12,317 bases of DNA from an uncultured Lachnospiraceae bacterium (GTDB lineage Bacteria; Bacillota; Clostridia; Lachnospirales; Lachnospiraceae). Location: NCBI GenBank assembly GCA_905236545.1, contig CAJOQO010000263.1, forward strand, positions 1 through 12,317, in the 5' to 3' direction. Under the pieces are notes generated by a model that had not been told where the DNA came from, made no database searches, and saw nothing but the letters and a program-made list of their open reading frames with translations. The position numbers and the translations under genes were made by a program. Below are positions 1 to 7,549 of this stretch, one piece after another (positions within the stretch are counted from its first letter, which is position 1; every line of letters starts with the position of its first letter).

Positions 1-641
1 ACCGCACCGCCCGAAAAGCCTCCGCCGGGCGAATTCTGTCCGTTCAGCAGTATATAGATTCCATACAGGAGAATACAGGGGATCAGTCCCCTGCCGACCG
101 TCCGGAGAATCGGATCGCCGGACAGGTCAAAATAGGTATCATTGCGGATCGTATAGTAATCCTCAAATCTGGTTCTCTGATTCTTCCTGTCGATCCTGAG
201 AAGAATCATCACACAGACCAGGGCAGTAAACAGTACATGCGATTCGCCGAGCGTATCGAACGCCCTGTAGTCGAGAATCATGCCGGATACAATATTGACC
301 GCTCCGGTCTCCTTCAGTCCCTTCTCCACGTAGCGTTCGACCACCTCTTCCGTCCTTGGATTCAGTTCCCCCTGGCGCGGAAGGCCGGCCACCGCGTAGA
401 GCAGGACAAAGGAAAGAAAGACACAGCACAGAACCGCTGTCAGATGGTAGAAAACCGTGAAGCGTTTTCTCATCCGCTCGATGTGCCTGCGGCCCTCCGG
501 CGCATTCCTGCGCGCGCGGATCCTTTCACTCCGGATCCTCCTGCGTTCGCTGCCGGCAAGATCTTCCTCCCGCGAAATATCAAGCAGGGATTCAAAGGGA
601 TCTGACTCTCCCTGGAACCACTCGTTAAATCTTTGCTTCAT
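1..641 (-). CDS. mrpB: Mrp/Mbh antiporter subunit: MbhE-like domain fused to MnhB domain (partial, 3' end off the window)
   Basis: Membrane subunit of a multisubunit Na+(K+)/H+ antiporter of the Mrp/Mnh family. The visible 213 residues show an Arg-rich, highly charged cytoplasmic N-terminus (about 1-60) and a membrane helix (about 62-84). Next comes a stretch matching the C-terminal MrpA/MbhE motif (ETGAVNIVSG at 111-120, YRAFDTLGESHVLFTA at 125-140), then a second helix. The last part is the start of an MnhB domain with its signature LLNGQNSPGGGFSGG at 198-212. The reading frame is open to the left edge. The start ATG overlaps the preceding gene's stop by one base (TGATG), with AGGAT just upstream as a weak ribosome site, so it is probably translationally coupled. 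In the Pyrococcus Mbh complex the E and F (MnhB) parts are separate proteins; here they appear joined. MnhC and MnhD-like subunits would be expected beyond the left edge. Confidence 0.88.
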   Translation of the reverse strand, partial: MKQRFNEWFQGESDPFESLLDISREEDLAGSERRRIRSERIRARRNAPEGRRHIERMRKRFTVFYHLTAVLCCVFLSFVLLYAVAGLPRQGELNPRTEEVVERYVEKGLKETGAVNIVSGMILDYRAFDTLGESHVLFTALVCVMILLRIDRKNQRTRFEDYYTIRNDTYFDLSGDPILRTVGRGLIPCILLYGIYILLNGQNSPGGGFSGGA

Positions 642-949
642 CAGACAGGATCCTCCCCTGATCCGGGATTCTCTCTGCTCTCCCGCTCGTCTGCCGTATC
701 CTTCCTGTCCTCCGCGCCGATCTTCTTCAGCGTCATCAGGAACAGGATCCCGCTGACGCCGGCGCCGACCGCAGCTTCCGTTATGCCAAGATCAGGGCTC
801 TCCATCAGGAGCCAGATCACCGCCATGATCGAGCTGTAGGCCATAAATGTGATCACAGCCTGAAGGAGATCCTTTATGAGATTGACCGATATCGCACATA
901 CGATCAGCAGGATGAGCAGAATCATCGTCAGTATCTCTCTCGGAATCAT
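641..949 (-). CDS. DUF4040 / MbhD-like antiporter subunit
   Basis: Small membrane protein of 102 residues. It has three hydrophobic segments (about 7-25, 29-48 and 58-75) and the family hallmark MESPDLGITEAAVGAGVSG at 49-67, which corresponds to the C-terminal part of large MrpA proteins and to MbhD. The C-terminal 25 residues are a charged, likely disordered tail (repeated E, D, R). The start overlaps the mrpG stop in an ATGA arrangement. It is the fourth gene of the Mrp-type operon. Having it as a separate small gene, with no full-length MrpA upstream, points to the Mbh/archaeal-like gene order rather than the Bacillus mrpABCDEFG order. It should help form the ion channel in the membrane arm; that role is inferred from the family. 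Confidence 0.88.
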   Translation of the reverse strand: MIPREILTMILLILLIVCAISVNLIKDLLQAVITFMAYSSIMAVIWLLMESPDLGITEAAVGAGVSGILFLMTLKKIGAEDRKDTADERESRENPGSGEDPV

Positions 950-1272
950 GACTCCTTCCTCCTTTTCACATAACGGTCCAGATAAGGATTCGTATTCATC
1001 TCAACCATACTGAGAAAATGCGTACTGGTCGGTGACGTCAGCCACATGAAGACGATCAGCAGAAGCAGCTTCACCGTCGTAAGATTCCACCCTGAGGCAA
1101 TCATCAGGGACAGGGTAATGCAAAACAGCCCCAACGTATCGCCGATGCCGGAAGCATGCATCCGGTTCAGGACATATCCGAACCGGAAGACCCCGACCAC
1201 CTCCAGGATATAGCACAAAATCCCGGCTGTCAGGATCACGGCGACGATCCAGAAACGGATCCATTCACCCAT
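946..1272 (-). CDS. mrpG: Monovalent cation/H+ antiporter subunit G (MnhG/MrpG)
   Basis: The 108-residue product is a normal length for MnhG/MrpG, a small three-helix subunit of the Mrp antiporter. Diagnostic motifs are GVFRFGYVLNRMHASGIGDTLG at 27-48 (family pattern: RF...RMHA.G...TLG) and MWLTSPTSTHFL at 76-87. Helices lie at about 6-26, 47-60 and 66-82. A GAGGAGGAG Shine-Dalgarno region lies three bases before the ATG, inside the end of mrpF. The gene overlaps mrpF by 8 bases and its stop overlaps the next start by 4 bases, so tight translational coupling is likely. Confidence 0.93.
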   Translation of the reverse strand: MGEWIRFWIVAVILTAGILCYILEVVGVFRFGYVLNRMHASGIGDTLGLFCITLSLMIASGWNLTTVKLLLLIVFMWLTSPTSTHFLSMVEMNTNPYLDRYVKRRKES

Positions 1273-1609
1273 GTGTCTCCTCCTCTCCTTCTCCGTCAGG
1301 ATTCTCCGCGGCGGCGCCGCTGCCGGGGCGCGGATCCTTTTTCCGGATATAAACAGAGGCCAGGATCAGAACCGTCAGGAAGCTGATCATCGCATAGATC
1401 AGGGAAATATCCACAAGATATCCTTCCTTCTGCCGGATCGACAGAATCGCGATCGAGCAGATCACCAGCGTTCCGATCATATTGATACAAAGGATCCGGT
1501 CTGTTACGCGCGGGCCGATGATGCTCCGGATCAGGACAACCCCGATCAGGATCCCCAGCACGATCAGCGCGGACAGAAACAGGATTTGATAGGCATTCTC
1601 TACGGACAT
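1265..1609 (-). CDS. mrpF: Monovalent cation/H+ antiporter subunit F (MrpF/PhaF)
   Basis: This 114-residue membrane subunit has three predicted helices (about 8-28, 38-57 and 67-88). The family motif IIGPRVTDRILCINMIGT spans 30-47, and a conserved Asp (D68) sits in YLVDISLIYA. The C-terminal 24 residues are an acidic, Gly/Pro-rich tail that exceeds the usual MrpF length of about 85-95 residues, so the tail is an extension. The start is supported by GGAGGG eight bases before the ATG. The gene follows mrpE by 15 bases and overlaps mrpG by 8 bases. Confidence 0.92.
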   Translation of the reverse strand: MSVENAYQILFLSALIVLGILIGVVLIRSIIGPRVTDRILCINMIGTLVICSIAILSIRQKEGYLVDISLIYAMISFLTVLILASVYIRKKDPRPGSGAAAENPDGEGEEETHG

Positions 1610-1624
1610 GCAAGCTTTCCCTCC

Positions 1625-2083
1625 TCACAGATTGATGCGGCGCAGCAGCCTGACAAAAGAAGACTCACCGATCCCGTCCGCGTACTCCGGAACCAGGCAA
1701 TGTACCTGAAAATGGCTTCCCTCCATCTCCACCGTCACGGTTCCGGGCGTGAGCGTGATCGAATTCGCGAGAACCACATTCTGAAAATCCGTCGGCAGCC
1801 CGGAGTCAAACTCGACCAGGACAGGCTCCGGTCTGCGGCCGGGATTCACGACGATACCGATTACACTCATCGTTGCCCGGAAGATCTCCACCACCAGGTT
1901 GACCAGGTACAAAAGCGCAAGCGGTGTGTACCGGATGACCTGGCGCTCGGTTGTGACGGTATAACCGAAGGCCGCCCTGGCAAACAAAAAGACGGCCGCT
2001 GCAATCAGTATTCCGAAGAGAATAATCTCAAGCGTGACGCGGCCGTTCAATATGATCCAGATTAATAAGAAAAAGGTAAACAT
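1625..2083 (-). CDS. mrpE: Na+/H+ antiporter subunit E (MrpE/MnhE)
   Basis: First gene of the Mrp-type operon, 152 residues. Two N-terminal membrane segments (about 3-36) and a third (about 53-72) precede a cytoplasmic domain with the strongly conserved family motif NVVLANSITLTPGTVTVEM at 102-120. The start at 2083 is chosen because GGAGG lies seven bases upstream. The frame stays open to an ATG at 2131, but that would add 16 residues lacking family resemblance and would overlap the candidate promoter. MrpE is needed for assembly and activity of Mrp complexes in studied bacteria (family knowledge). Heading the operon matches the Mbh-like order E-F-G-D-E/F seen here. Confidence 0.92.
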   Translation of the reverse strand: MFTFFLLIWIILNGRVTLEIILFGILIAAAVFLFARAAFGYTVTTERQVIRYTPLALLYLVNLVVEIFRATMSVIGIVVNPGRRPEPVLVEFDSGLPTDFQNVVLANSITLTPGTVTVEMEGSHFQVHCLVPEYADGIGESSFVRLLRRINL

Positions 2084-2102
2084 AGGAATGCCTCCGGTGG
2101 CA

Positions 2103-2131
2103 AGTGTAGCACTTTTCACACTGCAGTGCAA
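2103..2131 (-). promoter_or_regulatory. Candidate promoter of the mrp operon
   Basis: Read on the minus strand: TTGCAC (2131-2126), a 17-base spacer, then TACACT (2108-2103) with a TG extension one base before it (TGCTACACT). The -35 box matches only 3 of 6 positions and the -10 box 4 of 6, so the extended -10 would have to carry it. The start site would fall near 2096, almost directly on the mrpE ribosome site at 2095-2091, giving a very short leader. No other candidate stands out between the terminator at 2183 and mrpE. Confidence 0.35.
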
Positions 2132-2182
2132 ACTCTTTCACGCTCACCGGTACACCCTGATCACCCTGCTGCAGCCGGGACA

Positions 2183-2221
2183 GGAAATAACTCCTCCGCG
2201 CCATGCGGAGGAGTTATTTCC
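2183..2221 (-). terminator. Strong stem-loop terminator of the catabolic operon
   Basis: A perfect 17-bp inverted repeat (2183-2199 with 2205-2221) surrounds a 5-base loop. The stem has a GC-rich apex (CTCCTCCGC/GCGGAGGAG) and an A/T-rich base, so the descending arm on the minus strand ends in GTTATTTCC. It starts 18 bases after the stop codon of the dehydrogenase gene and lies before mrpE, exactly where an intrinsic terminator would separate the two operons. There is no long T-run outside the stem; the T-rich foot supplies the weak hybrid. Confidence 0.8.
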
Positions 2222-2239
2222 ATTCGTATCAGTTCCGCC

Positions 2240-3844
2240 TTATCCCAGGAAAGAAACCAGTGTCTTCCTGACCGCGCCCCGGCCCTCGAGCATGGCGCGC
2301 AGCATGGCCTCGATCTTATCTCCGATCCCTGCCTGATACAGATCGCTTCCAAAGATATGAGCGTTGGAAAGGATCGGTCTGACCTGATCCTTCAGGCTGT
2401 CCGGATCACCGCAGCGGATGCCTTCAAGCTGCCTCTGCAGTTCGGGAATCATGGGATCCGGGGAAAGCGGAAACGGCTGTCCCTCATCATCCACCGCAAG
2501 CAGATAGCGCAGCCATCCGGCAATTGCCAGGGGAATCGCCGTAAGTCCCTCGGCTGTTCCATCCCTTTCCACATAAGCTTTGATCGTCTCACCGAAACGG
2601 ATTCCCACCATCTGTGAAATATCGACCGCGATCCGGGCACTGGTATCCCCGAGATACGGGTTCGGGAAACGGTCATTCAACACTTCATCCAGAAATGCTC
2701 TGGGGGACAGGATCCCCGGATCCTCCACGACCGGAAGCCCTTCCTGATAGCCAAGCGTCTCAGCCAGCTCTCTCAGCTGGGGATCATGCATGCTGTCCGC
2801 AAACAGTTCATAGCGGAACATGCAGGCATAGGAGCAAAGCGCGGTATGGATGGGGTTCAGGCAGACCGTCACCTTCATCCGCTCCGAGTGATTGACCGTC
2901 TCCCGGTCTGTCATATAAACGCCGGCCTTCTCCAGCGGAGGACGGCCATTCGGAAAATGATCCTCTATCACCAGGTACTGCGGCCCCTCCGCGTTTGCGA
3001 AAGGAGCGATATAGGTATGCCTGGCTGTTACGACCGGCTCCATATGCTCCACGCCAAGCTCCGTCAGCATCTCAAGCACCTTGTCCCCGGGGCGCGGCGT
3101 GATCTTATCGATCATGGTCCAGGGGAAGCTGACGCGTTCCTCATCCGAAAGATAACGGAGAAAGCCCTCATCCGCAAAGCCTTTCCCGTGCCACGCGGCC
3201 GCTGTCTCCAGAACGCTCTCCCTGAGCTTTCTTCCATTCTGGGAAACGTTATCCATCGAAACCAGAGCGATCGGGTACGCGCCGTTTCGATACCGTTCCA
3301 GAAGCAAAGCCGTGACGATCCCCATGGCACCCGAGGCTTTTTCGGGCTCCTGCTCCAGATCCTTTTTTACATAGGGAAGATAGTCTCCATCCGCTCCCCG
3401 CATCGCATAGCCCTTCTCCGTGATGGTAAATGTCACCATCTGCAGGCCGGCTGAGCGGAAGATCTCACGAAGCCGCTCCCTTCCCTGTTCCGAAGCAGCC
3501 TTCACAGCCTCGGACAGGGAGCCCAGCACTCTCTGCTCCGTCCTTCCGTCTCCGTGAAGCGTAACCGCCATGACCAGATTGTCAAAGGGATCGTAGATCC
3601 GGTCCACAACCTCGTCGTCAAAGGTCTCGGCGCAGATGATTCCCCTGTCCATTTCCCCGCTGCGAAGAAGGGTATCCGCGATTCCTCCGATGAAGATCCG
3701 GAAGATGTTTCCGATCCCGAAATGCACCCAGACGGGATCCTTCCCTGTCTTCTCCGCGACTGACGCGGGATCATAAGAGGGAAGCGCGATCCCCGCTTTT
3801 TCCCATCCGGCCGTCTCTTTCAATCCATTATATGATAATTGCAT
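2240..3844 (-). CDS. uxuB: Mannitol dehydrogenase-family protein, probable fructuronate reductase (D-mannonate oxidoreductase)
   Basis: Polyol-specific long-chain dehydrogenase/reductase of 534 residues. The N-terminal nucleotide-binding domain has the family loop HFGIGNIFR at 41-49 and SMDN at 196-199. The C-terminal catalytic domain carries the K-x5-N-x2-H signature (K324, N330, H333 in RMKVTVCLNPIH) and FPWTMIDKITP at 240-250, a form of the FPxSMVDRITP motif with Lys for Arg. Family members reduce D-fructuronate to D-mannonate or interconvert polyols and ketoses (mannitol/fructose, arabinitol/xylulose) with NAD(P)H. The overall sequence recalls clostridial proteins annotated as fructuronate reductase, but the substrate cannot be fixed from sequence, so the symbol is tentative. 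The start at 3844 has AGGAG seven bases upstream. An in-frame ATG at 4009 would overlap the permease gene. It is the last gene of the operon, 70 bases after the permease stop and just before the terminator. Confidence 0.85.
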   Translation of the reverse strand: MQLSYNGLKETAGWEKAGIALPSYDPASVAEKTGKDPVWVHFGIGNIFRIFIGGIADTLLRSGEMDRGIICAETFDDEVVDRIYDPFDNLVMAVTLHGDGRTEQRVLGSLSEAVKAASEQGRERLREIFRSAGLQMVTFTITEKGYAMRGADGDYLPYVKKDLEQEPEKASGAMGIVTALLLERYRNGAYPIALVSMDNVSQNGRKLRESVLETAAAWHGKGFADEGFLRYLSDEERVSFPWTMIDKITPRPGDKVLEMLTELGVEHMEPVVTARHTYIAPFANAEGPQYLVIEDHFPNGRPPLEKAGVYMTDRETVNHSERMKVTVCLNPIHTALCSYACMFRYELFADSMHDPQLRELAETLGYQEGLPVVEDPGILSPRAFLDEVLNDRFPNPYLGDTSARIAVDISQMVGIRFGETIKAYVERDGTAEGLTAIPLAIAGWLRYLLAVDDEGQPFPLSPDPMIPELQRQLEGIRCGDPDSLKDQVRPILSNAHIFGSDLYQAGIGDKIEAMLRAMLEGRGAVRKTLVSFLG

Positions 3845-3914
3845 AATCTGTCTCCTGTCTGCCCGGTCCCATGTATCATTCCCGGCCCGGGTACACCGAA
3901 TCATCGGGAAAGCC

Positions 3915-4859
3915 TCAGGTTGTCTGGCGCTTCTTGGACATGCAGTCAATCCCGACCGCGATCGCGAGAACGATGCCCTTGACCACCATCTGGGTATATT
4001 CACTGACATTCATAAGGATCATGCCGTTCGTCAGGCAGCCGATGATCAGAACACCGGCCACTACGCCGGACATTCTGCCGACGCCGCCGTTGACGGATAC
4101 GCCGCCCAGCACAACGCAGGTGATCACGTCGAATTCAAGTCCCTTGCCGACGGTACTCTGCGCGGAGTTGGATCTTGACAGCAGAACGATTCCCGCAAGT
4201 CCCGCAAAGAATCCGGACAGTGCATAGATCAGATATTTCACGCGGTTGACACGGATACCGGAGAGCTCCGCGGCTTCCTCATTTCCGCCGATCGCGTAGA
4301 AGTAACGTCCGAAGTAAGATTTATTCAGAATGAAGCTTCCGATCGCGAAGCATACTACCATGATGATGCAGCAGACCGGGACGATGCCGACCGACCAGCG
4401 TCCGAACAGCGCGAAGCCTTCCGGAAGGTTTGAGATAGGACGGCCGCCCGAGATCAGGTATGCGACGCCCTCAAAGATCGTCTGGGAAGCGAAGGTTGCG
4501 ATCAAAGCAGGAATGCCGATGCTGGCGACCATGAAGCCGTTGAGAACGCCGATCAGGGTGGCAAGTGCCAGAGAGATCAGGATCGCAAGCCACATGTTCA
4601 TTCCCGAGTTGACCATCAGGAAAGCGCACACCACGTTGACGATCGTTATGATCGAGCCGATGGAAAGATCGATCCCGGCAATCAGGATCACGAACGTCAT
4701 GCCGATGGACGCGATGCCGAAATAGGAAACCTGCCTGGAAATGTTGATAATGTTGTTGGTCGTCAGGAAGGCACCGTGGCTGAAGATCGCGAAAAAGATC
4801 ACCTCTACCGCGAATACCAGCCAGATTGCGTTGGATTTGAATACACTCTTTACGTTCAT
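3915..4859 (-). CDS. Sugar ABC transporter permease (RbsC/XylH/AraH family)
   Basis: Integral membrane permease of 314 residues, typical for the branched-chain/ribose permease family (BPD_transp_2). About eight to ten hydrophobic segments run through most of the protein. Family motifs are IASIGMTFVILIAGIDLSIG at 49-68 and the cytoplasmic coupling loop GRYFYAIGGNEEAAELSGI at 184-202, which contacts the ATPase. LGGVSVNGGVGRMSG at 251-265 is also typical. It should form a homodimeric channel with the upstream double-domain ATPase and the binding protein. Its start overlaps the ATPase stop by four bases (ATGA), so translation is coupled. The ligand class is expected to be a pentose, hexose or polyol; the sequence does not decide which. 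Confidence 0.93.
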   Translation of the reverse strand: MNVKSVFKSNAIWLVFAVEVIFFAIFSHGAFLTTNNIINISRQVSYFGIASIGMTFVILIAGIDLSIGSIITIVNVVCAFLMVNSGMNMWLAILISLALATLIGVLNGFMVASIGIPALIATFASQTIFEGVAYLISGGRPISNLPEGFALFGRWSVGIVPVCCIIMVVCFAIGSFILNKSYFGRYFYAIGGNEEAAELSGIRVNRVKYLIYALSGFFAGLAGIVLLSRSNSAQSTVGKGLEFDVITCVVLGGVSVNGGVGRMSGVVAGVLIIGCLTNGMILMNVSEYTQMVVKGIVLAIAVGIDCMSKKRQTT

Positions 4860-6370
4860 GCTGTAACCTCCTTATTATCCACGATGGCGGATGCATATGC
4901 CATGATCGTGTCAGCATTAAACTCATCTTTTGACAGCTCGCCTGTCATGACGCCCTCTGCCAGAACGATGATGCGGTCGGACATTCCGATCAGTTCCTCC
5001 ATCTCTGAGGAGATCATGAGTACACTGCGGCCGGATTCCACGAGATCATTGATCAGCCTGTAGATCTCGTACTTGGCGCCGACGTCGATTCCGCGGGTCG
5101 GCTCATCGAAGATAATCAGCTGGGAATCCGCCGCCAGCCACTTACCCAGTATCACTTTCTGCTGGTTTCCGCCTGACAGGTTTTTTACCAGCTGGTTGAT
5201 GGTCGGACATTTAATCTGGATCTGTTCACGGTACTTTTCGGCCGTCGCCTTCTCTGTGGAAGAGTTGATCACACTGGCCTTTGAGATACGCTCATAGATC
5301 GGCATATTGATATTATTCTTTATGGAATTCGTCAGAAGCGCGCCGTGACGCTTCCGGTCTTCAGGCACCAGAGCGATTCCAAGGTCGATCGCCTCACGCG
5401 GAGACTTCGGATTGATCTCCTTTCCGTTCAGGAAGATCTGACCGGATTCCTTTGCCTTTGATCCGAAGATCACCTCCGCAAGCTCTGTTCTCCCCGCTCC
5501 CACAAGTCCGCCAAGGCCAAGCACTTCACCGGCATGAACCTTCAGCGACATATCGCGGTCGCCATTGCCGCACACATTTTTCAGCTCCAGTACCACATTG
5601 CTGCGGTCGATGCAGTCCTTGCGGGCAGGATACTTCTGCGTCATCTCACGGCCGACCATCAGGCGGATCAGTTCATCCACCGTCGCTTCCGGCGTGATCA
5701 GCGTCGTGACGTACTCACCGTCACGGATCACCTCGATCCTGTCGCTGAGCCGGAAGATCTCTTCCAGCCTGTGGGAGATATAAATGATGGAAACCCCCTG
5801 CTCCCGGAGCAGTTCCACAACCTTGAACATACTCTCGACTTCATTGGAGGTCAGCGGGGCGCTGGGCTCATCCATGATCAGCACCTTCGCATTCTGCTGG
5901 ATCGCCTTCGCAATCTCTATCATCTGCTGGTAGCCGACAGAAAGGTTCTTCACCAGCTCCCTGGGATTGATCCTGATCCGCAGCTGCTCAAAGGCCTTCG
6001 CCGCTTCCGCTTCCATCGCCTTCCTGTCGATCATGAATCCGTTTCGGATCGGCCTTCCCAAAAACAGATTTTCAGCTGCGGACAGTTCCCCGACATTGTT
6101 GAACTCCTGGTAGATAATGGCGATTCCGTTCTCTGCCGCCAGCTGGGGGGTCATGCGGTCGAACTCTTTTCCGTTGACCTTAATCTTTCCGGATGTCGGA
6201 ATCACCGCTCCTGAGCAGCATTTGATCAGGGTGGATTTGCCGGCCCCGTTCTCACCGATCAGTCCGAGGACCTCTCCTTTACGCAGCTGCAGGGTCACAT
6301 CCTTCAGAGCAACCACGCCGGGATATACCTTCCGGATATGCTCCAGTTCAAGGACATACTCTTCACTCAT
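4856..6370 (-). CDS. Sugar ABC transporter ATP-binding protein with two ABC domains (RbsA/MglA/XylG type)
   Basis: This 504-residue protein is the usual length for carbohydrate uptake transporter family 2 (CUT2) ATPases, in which two nucleotide-binding domains are fused. Domain 1 has Walker A GENGAGKST at 39-47, Q-loop Gln88, signature LSVGYQQ at 143-149, Walker B VLIMDEPSAPLT at 163-174 and the H-loop His200. Domain 2 has a degenerate Walker A (GLVGAGRTE, 288-296), signature LSGGNQQK at 398-405, Walker B LIIFDEPTRGIDVG at 418-431 and SSEMEE instead of an H-loop His. This asymmetry is normal for the family: one competent and one impaired ATP site. AGGAGG lies 10 bases before the ATG. The gene follows the binding-protein gene after a 103-base gap that holds a hairpin, and overlaps the permease gene by four bases. 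Confidence 0.95.
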   Translation of the reverse strand: MSEEYVLELEHIRKVYPGVVALKDVTLQLRKGEVLGLIGENGAGKSTLIKCCSGAVIPTSGKIKVNGKEFDRMTPQLAAENGIAIIYQEFNNVGELSAAENLFLGRPIRNGFMIDRKAMEAEAAKAFEQLRIRINPRELVKNLSVGYQQMIEIAKAIQQNAKVLIMDEPSAPLTSNEVESMFKVVELLREQGVSIIYISHRLEEIFRLSDRIEVIRDGEYVTTLITPEATVDELIRLMVGREMTQKYPARKDCIDRSNVVLELKNVCGNGDRDMSLKVHAGEVLGLGGLVGAGRTELAEVIFGSKAKESGQIFLNGKEINPKSPREAIDLGIALVPEDRKRHGALLTNSIKNNINMPIYERISKASVINSSTEKATAEKYREQIQIKCPTINQLVKNLSGGNQQKVILGKWLAADSQLIIFDEPTRGIDVGAKYEIYRLINDLVESGRSVLMISSEMEELIGMSDRIIVLAEGVMTGELSKDEFNADTIMAYASAIVDNKEVTA

Positions 6371-6398
6371 ACGTTTATTTCCTCCTGATTGCTGACAG

Positions 6399-6430
6399 CA
6401 GGTCCCCGCCCCTGAAAGGGCGGGGACCTG
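6399..6430 (-). promoter_or_regulatory. Intercistronic GC-rich stem-loop between binding-protein and ATPase genes
   Basis: A 13-bp perfect stem (6399-6411 with 6418-6430) with a 6-base loop, made mostly of G and C; outer bases can extend it across a 2-base bulge. On the minus strand it is followed by CTGTCAGCAATC, not a T-run, so it is a poor intrinsic terminator. Its place 43 bases after the binding-protein stop and before the ATPase ribosome site fits a 3' mRNA-stabilising or partially terminating hairpin that lets the binding protein be made in excess, as known for malE and other binding-protein operons. The function is inferred. Confidence 0.7.
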
Positions 6431-6473
6431 TGCTGTCTTCTGTGTTAACTATGCCGGGAAACAGTCTGCGGAA

Positions 6474-7505
6474 TTATTTCATTCCGCCGCTGATCTCCTC
6501 AACGTTGTCCAGCGTGATTGGGGCTACGCCGCGGAATACGTTCTGGTCTTCAAGAGAATCGCTGAGGATCAGAGCGAACATGGATGCGCAGGCATTCGCG
6601 GTATCTTCGTCAGATCCCTCGAAACCGATGATCCCCTTTGCCGGGTAAGCCGGATCCGCCAGCTGCTCCAGCTGCTGCTTCGTAACGTCAGTCGTGATAA
6701 CTGCCATATCTTCCGGGATCTCTCCGCCGGTGGAGATGTTCAGGGCCTCGTCAGCACCGATCATGGCGCCTGCGCCGATTCCGGTGACAACCTTGCAGTC
6801 CGGATGAGCGATCAGGATGGTCTCCATCGCGGTCTGTGCCGCATTCGCATCGATCGCGGCCTGGTTCGCAACGACTTCATACTTGCCGCTCGCGACATTC
6901 TCCATGCCTTCCATGATTCCGTCTTCACGCTCTTTCAGGATCGTGGTCTGCGGATAACCGATTACGGTAACCTGAGCCTTGTTGTCCTCGTCATAGTGCT
7001 CGTTGATGAATTCTCCGGTCAGCTCGCCGATCGCGATTCCAAGATCGGTGTTGTTGAGGATCCAGTTTCCATCGGTATTGGTCATCGGGTCATCCCAGCA
7101 CATTACCTTGATCCCCGCATCGCGTGCTTCCTTCGCAACATCCTCTACCGCTTCCGCGTCTGACGGATGGATCATGATCAGGTCGCATCCGGAGGAGATG
7201 AAGTTCTCAACCTGGCCGATCTGGGTCGCTGAGCTGTCATCGCAGGCAACGATCGTCGTGTTCGCGCCGATCTCATCGAGCTGCTCCTGAAGAGCCGTCA
7301 TGACGCCTGCCCAGTAAGCATTTTCAAGAGACTGGATCGTGATTCCGATCTTCTTGCCTTCCAGGACGGAAAGGTCTGCCTTCTCGTAGAATTCCGGGCT
7401 GGCCTGGATCCCCTCGGTGCTGTCGGTGTCAGCCATCGCTGTTCCCGCCAGCATGCTCAGTGACATGATTCCCGTACATACCATTGCCATGAAACGCTTT
7501 TTCAT
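6474..7505 (-). CDS. Sugar ABC transporter substrate-binding protein (RbsB-like, periplasmic-binding-protein family)
   Basis: Extracytoplasmic ligand-binding protein of 343 residues. An N-terminal signal peptide (KKR, then a hydrophobic core to about 20) is followed by a type I cleavage site AMA|D at 25/26. The mature part has the Peripla_BP_4 pattern: KKIGITIQSLENAYWAGVM from 51 (ligand-contact region), IMIHPSDAEAV at 110-120 and VMCWDDP at 134-140. It should deliver its ligand to the adjacent ATPase/permease pair. The start at 7505 is set by AAAGGAG six bases upstream. A further in-frame ATG at 7568 lies upstream of that site and would ruin the signal peptide. The lipobox cysteine expected in Gram-positive binding proteins is absent: the sequence reads SMLAG-T22 where LAG-C would be usual. 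It is flanked by stem-loops on both sides in the mRNA. Confidence 0.93.
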   Translation of the reverse strand: MKKRFMAMVCTGIMSLSMLAGTAMADTDSTEGIQASPEFYEKADLSVLEGKKIGITIQSLENAYWAGVMTALQEQLDEIGANTTIVACDDSSATQIGQVENFISSGCDLIMIHPSDAEAVEDVAKEARDAGIKVMCWDDPMTNTDGNWILNNTDLGIAIGELTGEFINEHYDEDNKAQVTVIGYPQTTILKEREDGIMEGMENVASGKYEVVANQAAIDANAAQTAMETILIAHPDCKVVTGIGAGAMIGADEALNISTGGEIPEDMAVITTDVTKQQLEQLADPAYPAKGIIGFEGSDEDTANACASMFALILSDSLEDQNVFRGVAPITLDNVEEISGGMK

Positions 7506-7549
7506 TTTGTTTCTCCTTTCATTCTTAGAAACATGTTTTTTTATTGTGA

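Noticed and set aside
1271..2065. 264-codon plus-strand frame opposite the mrpE/mrpF genes
   Set aside because: Asp/Gln/Arg-rich antisense translation with no motif; the opposite strand holds well-matched MrpE and MrpF.
2240..4009. Longer form of the fructuronate reductase-like protein starting at 4009 (589 residues)
   Set aside because: It would overlap the permease gene by 95 bases, has no ribosome site, and its extra 55 residues do not look like the family. The ATG at 3844 has AGGAG at good spacing.
5534..6214. 226-codon open frame on the plus strand opposite the ATPase gene
   Set aside because: His/Arg/Asp-rich translation typical of antisense to a GC-rich gene; the minus-strand frame has all ABC ATPase motifs.
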